Shown here piece after piece: positions 41,689 through 49,559 of a stretch of DNA of 64,000 bases (the stretch's first letter is position 1; every line of letters begins with the position of its first letter). The translations under genes and the position numbers were made by a program. The DNA comes from Rahnella rivi (GTDB lineage: Bacteria > Pseudomonadota > Gammaproteobacteria > Enterobacterales > Enterobacteriaceae): contig NZ_JAFMOX010000061.1 of the NCBI RefSeq assembly GCF_019049655.1, positions 62,001 through 126,000 on the forward strand, in the 5' to 3' direction. The notes under the pieces are model-generated. The model did not search any database. It was not told the origin of the DNA and saw only the letters and a program-made list of their open reading frames with translations.

Positions 41689-42441
41689 ATGTCCGAGGTT
41701 AAATATTTCAGTAATTGCTACGAGTTTTTGAATTCACAGAACATAGATGATAATGCCGGCATTGCCGCAGTGAAAACGAAAGGCTTACATCTCGTATGGG
41801 AAAATGGCGTGCCTGTATCAACAGGAAATTGGGGATTTGTGGCGCCAAATGACATTGATCACCTCTTAATATTTTACGTTCAAAATAAACTCCCGACGCA
41901 GTTATGGTTGGGTGAAGTCGTTGGTTCGACGAGGGTAAGCAAGCTGAAGAGAAAAGGGGATAACGTCCAACTTCAGGTCAGAAATATGGCGTTGATCGGT
42001 GAAACAACTCAGAAATGGAAAACGTTCACCAATAATGGTCAATCAAATGGGATAAGAATTTTACAACGGAAAACGGTGAGTCCAGCCACCCTGATTTCCG
42101 ATGAAACGCCGATGAGTATTCCTGCTGGTAACAGGTATCCTCAAAAAATCTCTGAAACCAGGGATATTGTGGAACGATGTGAGCAGGTTAAAAAATATAC
42201 TCTTTTGCGCGCTAATGGCCAGTGTCAGGGATGTTCTAATCAAACAACGCCTTTATTGACAGACAGTCAGTCAGTATTTCTGGAGGTCCATCATGTGAAG
42301 TTTCTACGAAATTCAGGGCCAGATACCATCGATAATACTGTTGCTCTATGCCCTCGCTGTCATAAAAAAGCTCATCACAGTCATGACCGTCATCTATTCA
42401 TGAACCATCTGTATGAATTGAACGATTTTCTGAAACCTTAA
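41689..42441 (+). CDS. HNH endonuclease
   Basis: A 250-residue protein whose C-terminus is a clear HNH nuclease: zinc cysteines in CQGC and CPRCH, the catalytic EVHHVKFLRNSGPD, then NTVALCPRCHKKAHH. The N-terminal 150 residues have no family I recognise. The architecture (unknown reader domain plus McrA-like HNH) is that of modification-dependent restriction enzymes or other phage-defence nucleases, but no methylase or partner is adjacent. The start is the second ATG of a pair, six bases after GGGAG. It sits just outside the left repeat of the tRNA-Asn island and is AT-rich like it, suggesting recent acquisition. Confidence 0.85.
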   Translation: MSEVKYFSNCYEFLNSQNIDDNAGIAAVKTKGLHLVWENGVPVSTGNWGFVAPNDIDHLLIFYVQNKLPTQLWLGEVVGSTRVSKLKRKGDNVQLQVRNMALIGETTQKWKTFTNNGQSNGIRILQRKTVSPATLISDETPMSIPAGNRYPQKISETRDIVERCEQVKKYTLLRANGQCQGCSNQTTPLLTDSQSVFLEVHHVKFLRNSGPDTIDNTVALCPRCHKKAHHSHDRHLFMNHLYELNDFLKP

Positions 42442-42571
42442 TTTTGTGTCAGTAGCGTGACGTATAATTCCTTGTCACAGGTTTTCAAGGCTTTACTATG
42501 GGGCATGACGGCATCTCGCCCATATTGCAATAAGCGTCAACTTAATCAGAGCTGACTCTGGATATAAAGCA

Positions 42572-42621
42572 CAAAAACTAGAAGCCCGCTTAAGTTTGCT
42601 TAAGCGGGCTTCTAGTTTTTG
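42572..42621. terminator. Perfect 23-base palindrome at the left island edge (tRNA-Asn terminator copy)
   Basis: A 23-base inverted repeat with arms beginning CAAAAACTAGAAGCCCGC and a TTTG loop, without mismatch. Its core (AAGCCCGCTTAAG hairpin) is the same hairpin that follows tRNA-Asn at 57833-57862. It is best read as the original tRNA terminator left behind when the island inserted. Confidence 0.7.
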
Positions 42622-42640
42622 GATCCTCTGACTGAGATCG
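42582..42640. repeat. Left direct repeat / attachment site of the island
   Basis: This 59-base segment lines up without gaps with 57833-57891: terminator hairpin, then TCCTCTGACTG from the 3' end of tRNA-Asn. The 17-base core here (42619-42635, TTGGATCCTCTGACTGA) differs at two positions from the core in the intact tRNA (57870-57886). Confidence 0.75.
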
Positions 42641-42719
42641 CCCTGCCAGTAACTGGCTAATAATTAAGCTAATCCTGAATTGCGATGCTGTCAAGAGCAC
42701 CAGAATGATCACTAATTGA

Positions 42720-43404
42720 ATTTGGCGGTATAAAACTGGTTCTGGGTTTTGTACATAGAGGGCAATACGCACCACGCGGCCACAATGGTTGATGATAATG
42801 CGGGTGTCAGGTACCTGACGTACAACCTCGTACAGCTCCGATAACGTGGTGAAAAACAGCAGGCATCATAGTTCAACCTATATCGGCCAACTGTTCAAAT
42901 CAACACCCGCCTGATAGTGCTTATCGAGCAATAGTCCAGCGGATGCAGCTGAAAGCGGATTAACAAGGCTCGGATCTGCGTCCCTGGAGACTCGATGACG
43001 TACGCCGCGTAGGTGACCATGCGCAGCAGATAACTCCGCCTCCAGTACCTTGTGCACCGCCACGCCATGACATAAATCGACATAACCGACTACCACTGCG
43101 CCGCTTTGGGTAACAGCTGCTGCTGGCGGGGAGTAGCTTAGGTTACGTACTCAATTAAGCCCACCGGGCGCAAGGCTTTTGACCCCGAACTGCGGTAGCT
43201 GGTCAGCGCCTGCGTATACACCGAAGCTGTAATATTGTTGTGGCCGTAAGCCGCATCTACAAGGTACTCGAGTAGCAGGTATTGTCTGCCGGGGCGGTCA
43301 TAAATGTGGTAATAGGCGTCAATAATCGCCAGGTCAGGTTACAGCGCCGGTTCGGTGCCGTTTGCAAGCTAATTCGCTCTAATCGGGAGATAGTCGTTGC
43401 TCAT
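42720..43404 (-). pseudogene. Amidohydrolase (TIM-barrel metal hydrolase) pseudogene
   Basis: Read on the minus strand from ATG 43404 the frame gives MSNDYLPIRAN, an in-frame stop, LANGTEPAL, another stop, then PDLAIIDAYYHIYDRPGRQY and HNNITASVYTQ. After a frame change come HGHLRGVRHRVSRDADPSL, LLLDKHYQAGVDLNSW, and finally VPDTRIIINHCGR. This order is that of amidohydrolase-2 family hydrolases (D-x-H-x-H strand, then GIRH, then DH-G). At least two stops and two frameshifts and a lost C-terminus show that it is dead. Similar genes are common in alpha- and beta-proteobacteria, so it may be imported debris. Confidence 0.65.
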
Positions 43405-43491
43405 ACTAGATAACTTATTGTAAGTAGATCGAGTAGATCGCGATTAACTATAGAACGAAGATGCGTATTTTGCGAGCGGAGGAAAGGCGAA

Positions 43492-43566
43492 ATGTCCCCC
43501 TTGCTGTCAAGGCTATTCGGCAAGGGAGGCAGCCGCTATTCCAAGCGTAAGTGTTATAAAATTTGA
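43492..43566 (+). pseudogene. Short fragment, possible HlyU-like N-terminus
   Basis: A 24-codon frame behind a strong GGAGGAAAGGCGA leader begins MSPLLSRLFGKGGS, which resembles the N-terminus of HlyU-family proteins, then ends at a stop. Probably another decayed scrap in the island's left arm; the resemblance is short. Confidence 0.25.
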
Positions 43567-43674
43567 TATATCCAACCATAATTAACACGAATGATTCTGA
43601 TATCAATGCGTTAAATAATCATCTGGAAAGTTACATAAATGAGTCAGGTTATCGTATTGTTGTTCAGTTATTAA

Positions 43675-44610
43675 TTAAATTTCGGAATGCGCGATGAACG
43701 TTGAATAATCAACTATTCGAGTATTGTTATTTTCATTCGTATTAATATCTGGAGCAGCAATTTCCTGGTGATGGTTTTTGTACACACGCTGAATAGTACG
43801 AATAATGGATCGCGTTTTTTGGTCTGACAACGCAGAATGTAACACGATCGCCATCGAGGGAAGCGCTGGCAGAGAGAGTTTAGTGCTCACTTCGACCAGG
43901 TTTACAGGCGCCATACGATAAGGCAATACGCCTACCGCAATGCCTGCGCTGAGTGCAGCGATAACGGCGGTTATACCCACCCCGACGAACACCTCTTCCC
44001 AACGAATTCCCGACTGGCGTAAACGTTGAGAAGTCAAATCGCGTATACCGCAGTCAGGAGAAAGGTTAGCGATATGCACGGGGTGATCGGGAATACAGGT
44101 ATATTTTTCGGTAGCAAACCAGCCAAACTGTTCTTGGCACAGTTCCAGCCCTTCGCGGCGGTCATCATCATTACGCACAATCACTGCATCCAACTGACCG
44201 TTGTTAAATGAATTCATCAACACGTGAGAGCTATCAACAGTCACCACTATCAATAACGTAGGATCTAATGACTTCATTTGTGAAAGAATTTCCGGCACTT
44301 CGGGTCCCATCACATAGCATGAAATGCCCAATTTGAATTTGCTATCACTCGCTATTAAACTGGATATGGCCCGTTCATGAGAGCTGAGAAAATCACGCGC
44401 GGATGAAATAAATTTTTCTCCAAAAATAGAAAGGCGCACCTGACGAGGTGTACGTTCTATCAATTTTTGCCCAAGCTTATCCTCGAGTCGCTTCAGTTTA
44501 ACGCTTAAAGCTCCTTGCGTTGTGCCCAGTTCAGTCGCCGCACGAGTGAAACTTTTTGACTCTGCAATCACGACAAATGCGCGCACGGCATCAATATCCA
44601 GCGTGGTCAT
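43675..44610 (-). CDS. LysR-family regulator of the biosynthetic cluster
   Basis: A 311-residue LysR protein: N-terminal winged helix (residues 1-60, ESKSFTRAATELGTTQGALS) and a ligand-binding domain (about 90-290). The last 25 residues (NTNENNNTRIVDYST) are a polar tail. It is divergent from the exporter gene that opens the cluster, 175 bases away, the classical arrangement for a LysR regulator controlling its neighbour. It is the left-most intact gene of the cluster. The inducer is unknown; it may be the product or a precursor. Confidence 0.9.
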   Translation of the reverse strand: MTTLDIDAVRAFVVIAESKSFTRAATELGTTQGALSVKLKRLEDKLGQKLIERTPRQVRLSIFGEKFISSARDFLSSHERAISSLIASDSKFKLGISCYVMGPEVPEILSQMKSLDPTLLIVVTVDSSHVLMNSFNNGQLDAVIVRNDDDRREGLELCQEQFGWFATEKYTCIPDHPVHIANLSPDCGIRDLTSQRLRQSGIRWEEVFVGVGITAVIAALSAGIAVGVLPYRMAPVNLVEVSTKLSLPALPSMAIVLHSALSDQKTRSIIRTIQRVYKNHHQEIAAPDINTNENNNTRIVDYSTFIAHSEI

Positions 44611-44725
44611 CTCAACTATTCCATTTTGTTGTCACAGATATACCAGACTTTACCATATCTGATGAGTTCGAGAAGTGATACTTTCTTGCCGTGTTAGAAC
44701 ATTTAGCTAAATAGAAAACTTCATT

Positions 44726-44745
44726 TTTCATAAATACTTTCATAA
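44726..44745. promoter_or_regulatory. Tandem TTTCATAA repeats before the exporter gene
   Basis: TTTCATAA occurs at 44726-44733 and 44738-44745, a 12-base period, inside a wider dyad CATTTTT (44722) / AAAAATG (44747). It lies 41 bases before the exporter start, on the regulator's divergent side, and is a candidate LysR-type operator or activation site. Confidence 0.35.
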
Positions 44746-44785
44746 GAAAAATGCCATCTGATTAGATCTACGGAGCAAAAAAGAA

Positions 44786-46291
44786 ATGGCCGCGACCATA
44801 TCATCAATAAATAAGATAGCACTGGGTGCTGTGTGCTTATCCGCCATTATGTTGGGTCTGGAAATAACCAGTATTCCATCAATTTTACCAACGCTCGAAA
44901 AAGTGTTGCCTGCAGAGTTCCGTCAACTTCAATGGATTATGAATGCCTACACCCTGGCAATGTGCTCATGTCTAGTTGCTATGGGTGCTCTGGCAGATCG
45001 ATTTGGCCGTAAGCGTATCTTTCTTGCGGGGATTACTGTTTTTGGTATTGCCTCTCTCATTTGTGGAATGGCAAGCAGTGCACCGTTGCTGATTGGTGCC
45101 AGATTCCTGCAAGGTGGAAGTGCGGCAGCGATGCTTTCCTGTCAGGTCGCTGTGCTTTCACATCAGTTCAGGGACGGGCCAGAGCGAGGAATTGCCTTTG
45201 GATGGTGGGGAATTATGTTCGGTCTGGGGTTGGGGTTCGGCCCTATTGTTGGTGGGGTTATCCTTGCTCTGTTGAGCTGGCACTGGGTGTTCCTTATTCA
45301 TGTTGTGATTGCCGTAGTAACCGTTATTGCTGCCCGGATGGGTGTGGTGGAGTCGGGTGACCCGCATGTGGTGAAAATTGATCTTGGTGGTATGATCACC
45401 TTACCGATCGCCGTATTTGGTTTTGTCTATCTAATTACACAGGGGCATGAATTAAGTCTGGCATCGGGTACGGGCCAAGAAATTATTGCGATCAGTATTG
45501 CGAGCCTGCTGCTTTTCATCATCATTGAGCTGAAAAGCCAACGTCCTATTTTTGATTTTAAAGCTTTCCGAATTCGTAACTTCTCAGTTGCATTGTTGGG
45601 AGCCAGCGGCATGAATTTTTCATTCTGGCCGTTCGTTATCTATTTTCCGCTCTATTTACAGTCAGTGTTGGGCTATAGCAGTGTGGTAGCCGGGCTAATT
45701 GTGCTGGCTTATACCCTGCCAACGATTGTGGTTCCGCCTTATGCTGAGCGCCTGTTACAGAAGCGCGGCCCAGGTTTTATTATCCCGGTGGGATTATTCA
45801 CCATCGCGATTGGCTTTGCGGTACTGCACATAACCATTTCCAGCGGACATGCTAGCTGGTTGACATTACTGCCGGGCTGTCTTATTGCTGGAGTAGGATT
45901 AGGGTTGACCAATACGCCAGTGACCAATACCTCAACCGGCTCACTGCCTCCAGAACGTGCAGGCATGGCATCGGGAATGGAATTCAGCGCCCGCATGATT
46001 TCACTCGCAGTGAATATCGCCGTGATGGGTTTTGTGTTGCTATCTGGCGTCTCTGCCGAGCTGGTTCATAGCGTAAATGTAGATTCGCTTGCAAGTGTTG
46101 CTAATACGATTGCCGCAGGCAACTTCAATGCAGAACTTCTGGGTGGCGTGAATGTTGCCGCAGCACATGATGCCTTTGTAAATGGTATCAGCTGGGTCAC
46201 ATTGTACGGCACGTTGGCTCCGGCAATTCTTGGATTACTGGCACGTCTTATTTCACAACAAAAATCATCAAAACAGATCGCAACGAGTTGA
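44786..46291 (+). CDS. MFS drug/metabolite exporter (DHA2 type)
   Basis: A 501-residue, strongly hydrophobic protein of the EmrB/QacA group with about 14 membrane helices. Family motifs include LGLEITSIPSILPTLE at helix 1, WIMNAYTLAM, the motif A loop GALADRFGRKRIFL, and motif C-like GLGLGFGPIVGG. It likely exports the cluster product and may give self-resistance. It is the first plus-strand gene; the ACP gene follows after 118 bases. Confidence 0.9.
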   Translation: MAATISSINKIALGAVCLSAIMLGLEITSIPSILPTLEKVLPAEFRQLQWIMNAYTLAMCSCLVAMGALADRFGRKRIFLAGITVFGIASLICGMASSAPLLIGARFLQGGSAAAMLSCQVAVLSHQFRDGPERGIAFGWWGIMFGLGLGFGPIVGGVILALLSWHWVFLIHVVIAVVTVIAARMGVVESGDPHVVKIDLGGMITLPIAVFGFVYLITQGHELSLASGTGQEIIAISIASLLLFIIIELKSQRPIFDFKAFRIRNFSVALLGASGMNFSFWPFVIYFPLYLQSVLGYSSVVAGLIVLAYTLPTIVVPPYAERLLQKRGPGFIIPVGLFTIAIGFAVLHITISSGHASWLTLLPGCLIAGVGLGLTNTPVTNTSTGSLPPERAGMASGMEFSARMISLAVNIAVMGFVLLSGVSAELVHSVNVDSLASVANTIAAGNFNAELLGGVNVAAAHDAFVNGISWVTLYGTLAPAILGLLARLISQQKSSKQIATS

Positions 46292-46409
46292 TATTCTATT
46301 TATTAAAATTCATTTTTCGATGAAAAAATAAATAAAATTATATTCTTCACTATTATGGAACAGGGTGTTCCAGATAATACCTTATTTTCATAAAAACAAG
46401 GGTGCTAAG

Positions 46410-46637
46410 ATGAAAAAAGATATTGAAACTGTTCGGCCACAACTCGCATTGGTTTTGGATATGGAACCTCATGATATTTACCCATATACAAATCTAAATG
46501 AGAATGAAAAATGGGACTCTTTTGCAATTCTCGCGGCAGTCGCATTAGTCACTAAAGAAACAGGGAAGCAGGTGGCCGTAGAAGATATGAGAAATATCAA
46601 AGTCGTGAATGATCTGGTTCTACTACTGGTGGAATAA
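46410..46637 (+). CDS. Acyl carrier protein 1
   Basis: A 75-residue acidic helical protein. The predicted phosphopantetheine site is Ser37 in EKWDSFAIL, with Phe in place of the common Leu after the serine; the following helix (AAVALVTKETGKQVAVEDM) fits the ACP fold. AAGGGTG precedes the ATG; the frame is open 15 codons upstream but that part is leader. It is directly followed by the ketosynthase III gene, so it is likely its acyl acceptor or carrier, activated by the PPTase at the cluster end. Confidence 0.8.
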   Translation: MKKDIETVRPQLALVLDMEPHDIYPYTNLNENEKWDSFAILAAVALVTKETGKQVAVEDMRNIKVVNDLVLLLVE

Positions 46638-46651
46638 TAAGGTTTTATAAA

Positions 46652-47674
46652 ATGCGTACCCATTCAATCATTGGCATTAATATTAAAGCAATTGCAGCAG
46701 CAATACCGTCTACGTTGATGCAATCGTCTGATTTCACTCTTTTGTACGGAGAGAAAAATGTTTCACGTGTTATTAGAGGAACAGGAATAAAATCAATCAG
46801 GGTTGCTAAGCATATATCAACGACAGATCTGATGACTGCCGCGGTGAATAATTTACTGAGCAATATTGATTTAGAGAATAATCAGATAGATGGTTTGATC
46901 GTTATCACTCAAACACCCGATGTATGGAGCCCCGGAACCTCATTTTCTCTTCACCAGGTATTGGGTCTCAGCGAAAACTGCTTTTTACTTGATCTTAATT
47001 CGGGTTGTTCTGGTTACGCCAATGGACTGATTCAGGCTGCGTCGTTGGTCAAGGCGGGTGTGTGTAAAAATGTGTTGGTATGTACTGGTGATGTTAATTC
47101 TCGCGTCATTGATGATAAAGAATATCAATCCAGAATGCTTTTTGGCGATGCTGCATCGGTATCATTGATCACTAATGGTGAGGACACCTGTACATTTATT
47201 TATGGCGCTGATGGGCAAGGTAGAAAATCCCTTGGTGTGGGAATGCATTATCAAAAAGAAGACGCAATTTCTGGAACGGTTGGCTATTTAAAAATGGATG
47301 GTGCTGCTGTAATGAGCTTTGCTCTAAAACGTGTTCCTGAAGCTATCGATACGCTGTTATCAGAATCGAATGTTGATAAAAATGAAATTGCGCTTTACGC
47401 CTTACATCAGCCAAATGAATTTATTCTTGGATACCTGAGAGACATCATGAGTCTGAATGATGAACAACTGCCTGCAGATGTTGACGGTATTGGTAATACT
47501 AATTCTACATCTATTCCTTTATTGTTAAGTCGAAAGGACTGGGGGCATTCACGGAAAAATATAATAATATGTGGTTTTGGTGTTGGCCTTTCCTGGAACG
47601 CAATGTTAATAAATCTGGAAAAAACAAAAATTATTAAACCTACAATAGTGTTAGATAATTCTCACACTGAGTAA
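46652..47674 (+). CDS. 3-oxoacyl-ACP synthase III (FabH-like)
   Basis: A 340-residue thiolase-fold condensing enzyme. The triad is complete: Cys119 in LNSGCSGYANG, His252 in ALHQPNEF and Asn282 in GNTNSTSIPL. It should join an acyl-CoA starter to malonyl-ACP or transfer an acyl group. It differs from the housekeeping FabH in sequence (for example GDAASVSLIT in place of the usual GDGAGA type). It starts 15 bases after ACP1 behind AAGG. In the cluster model it makes the beta-ketoacyl-ACP used by the AfsA-like enzyme. Confidence 0.9.
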   Translation: MRTHSIIGINIKAIAAAIPSTLMQSSDFTLLYGEKNVSRVIRGTGIKSIRVAKHISTTDLMTAAVNNLLSNIDLENNQIDGLIVITQTPDVWSPGTSFSLHQVLGLSENCFLLDLNSGCSGYANGLIQAASLVKAGVCKNVLVCTGDVNSRVIDDKEYQSRMLFGDAASVSLITNGEDTCTFIYGADGQGRKSLGVGMHYQKEDAISGTVGYLKMDGAAVMSFALKRVPEAIDTLLSESNVDKNEIALYALHQPNEFILGYLRDIMSLNDEQLPADVDGIGNTNSTSIPLLLSRKDWGHSRKNIIICGFGVGLSWNAMLINLEKTKIIKPTIVLDNSHTE

Positions 47675-47705
47675 CTTAAATTTTTTCTACAATTAGAGGT
47701 GTCAT

Positions 47706-49559
47706 ATGTGTGGGATTACTGGTTGGGTAGATTTTAATAATAGGTATTTTGACAGAACGTATTTTGTACAAGCCATGACGGAGTCGTTGGCACATCGTGG
47801 GCCAGATGGTCAAGGTGTCTGGAATGATAAATATGCATCCTTAGGACATCAGCGATTAGCGATTATTGATATTGAGCATGGTGCTCAACCAATGGAAGCC
47901 AAAGGTTTTAATGGTAACCATGCGGTGATTGCATTCAATGGGCAAGTGTTTAACTTTCAGGAACTGCGAAGAGATTTACAAGGACTAGGTTATCATTTTG
48001 ATACGACCAGTGATACGGAGGTGCTTCTCAAAGGCTACTTACACTGGCAAGAAAATATTGTCCATCATCTTAATGGCATGTACGCGGTAGCCATCTGGGA
48101 TTGTCAACGTAACCAGCTTTTTATGTTTCGCGATCGCATGGGGATAAAGCCTCTTTATTATGCATTGACTGAGAGCGGCGTCATTTTTGCTTCGGAGCCG
48201 AAAGCTCTGTTTGTTAGTGGTGTCGTTCAACCAAGTATTTCCAGAAATGGATTTTGTGAAATACTCGATATGCTAAAAACACCTGAATGTACTGTATATG
48301 ATGGAGTGTTTGAAGTGCGTCCGGGTACGATGCTTATATTTGATAAAAATGGGTTACAAAAAGAGACCTACTGGGCACTGGAAGCTAGGGAACATGTTGA
48401 CTCTCTGGAAACGACCATTGACACAGTCAGAACCTTGCTTACTGACACAGTGAGCAGACAAATTGTGTCAGATGTGCCGGTATGTTCGCTTCTTTCGGGA
48501 GGGCTTGATTCATCTGCAGTCACCGCGATGGCGGCTAAATCCTTACCTTCAGGGTATTTACCGTCCTTCTCTATTGACTTCAGTCATAACATCGAGACTT
48601 TTCAGGCTGATGGGGTGAGAGGAGCCGCCGATGCGCCTTTTGCTCGAATGCTTGCCCAGCACGCGGGCACCAGACACACTGAGTTACTGCTACGCAGTGA
48701 AGATATGCTCAATGAATCTGTCAGGCAAAAGGTCTTACGTGCGGTGGATGCGCCACCTGCTTATTGGGGAGATATGTGGCCATCTTTGTATCTGTTATTT
48801 CGCGAGCTAAAAACACACTCTAGCGTTGCCCTTTCAGGCGAGGGAGCAGATGAAATTTTCGGTGGATATCAATGGTTTAGAAACCCAGCAGCCAGAGATG
48901 CAGATACATTCCCTTGGTTAACTGCGGGATCGGCACGCTATTTTGGTGGTCTCCAGTTGCTTTCACGTGACTTTGTCACTTCATTAGAACGTGAAGATTA
49001 TCGAGCTGAATGCTATAGCAAAGCGGTGAAAGAAGTCCCCACTTTGCCAGGAGAAAACGATACAGATTGGCGTATGCGGAAAACGTCTTATCTCGCCATT
49101 ACTCGATTTTTACCCACATTGCTTGACCGCAATGACCGTATGAGTATGGCGGTTGGAGTGGAGGTTCGCGTGCCATTCTGTGACCATCGGTTAGTCGAAT
49201 ATGTATTTAATACACCGTGGGAAATGAAAAGTTTTGACGGCAGAGAAAAAAGTTTACTGCGTGCCGCAACACGGCACCTGCTACCGGATGGGATTGTTAA
49301 CCGAATCAAAACACCATATCCGGCCACCCAAGATGGTGCATATGAAAATGGACTTCGAGTTGAGTTAGGTACAATTATTGAAAATAACCGTTCACCAGTT
49401 TACGAACTGATTGACCGTGAAAAAATCATTAGCCTACTAAAAAGAGAGTCATCAGAAATAAGCCAGCCTTACAATCGAGGAAGTATTGAAATGGTGCTCT
49501 GGATGCATCGCTGGTTGAACGAGTATCAAGTCAACGTTAAGGTAAAAAAGGGGATGTGA
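47706..49559 (+). CDS. Glutamine-dependent asparagine synthetase-like enzyme
   Basis: A 617-residue AsnB-family protein. The N-terminal class II glutaminase has the nucleophile Cys2 (MCGITGWVDF), RGPDGQG, and FNGQVFN. The C-terminal synthetase domain has the pyrophosphate loop SGGLDS at 264-269, and LSGEGADEIFGGY. Both active sites look intact, so it can use glutamine to amidate a carboxylate through an acyl-adenylate. In beta-lactam synthetases the Cys2 is lost, so that alternative is less likely. Its place inside the cluster, before the AfsA-like gene and coupled to it by TGATG, suggests a secondary-metabolite substrate, not aspartate. Confidence 0.9.
   Translation: MCGITGWVDFNNRYFDRTYFVQAMTESLAHRGPDGQGVWNDKYASLGHQRLAIIDIEHGAQPMEAKGFNGNHAVIAFNGQVFNFQELRRDLQGLGYHFDTTSDTEVLLKGYLHWQENIVHHLNGMYAVAIWDCQRNQLFMFRDRMGIKPLYYALTESGVIFASEPKALFVSGVVQPSISRNGFCEILDMLKTPECTVYDGVFEVRPGTMLIFDKNGLQKETYWALEAREHVDSLETTIDTVRTLLTDTVSRQIVSDVPVCSLLSGGLDSSAVTAMAAKSLPSGYLPSFSIDFSHNIETFQADGVRGAADAPFARMLAQHAGTRHTELLLRSEDMLNESVRQKVLRAVDAPPAYWGDMWPSLYLLFRELKTHSSVALSGEGADEIFGGYQWFRNPAARDADTFPWLTAGSARYFGGLQLLSRDFVTSLEREDYRAECYSKAVKEVPTLPGENDTDWRMRKTSYLAITRFLPTLLDRNDRMSMAVGVEVRVPFCDHRLVEYVFNTPWEMKSFDGREKSLLRAATRHLLPDGIVNRIKTPYPATQDGAYENGLRVELGTIIENNRSPVYELIDREKIISLLKRESSEISQPYNRGSIEMVLWMHRWLNEYQVNVKVKKGM

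Noticed and set aside
42878..43096. Initially taken for a transposase scrap inside the island
   Set aside because: Joined with neighbouring frames it reads as an amidohydrolase pseudogene.
47706..49559. Beta-lactam synthetase (clavam or carbapenem type)
   Set aside because: The glutaminase nucleophile Cys2 and its surrounding motifs are intact, unlike in beta-lactam synthetases, and no other carbapenem or clavam genes are present.
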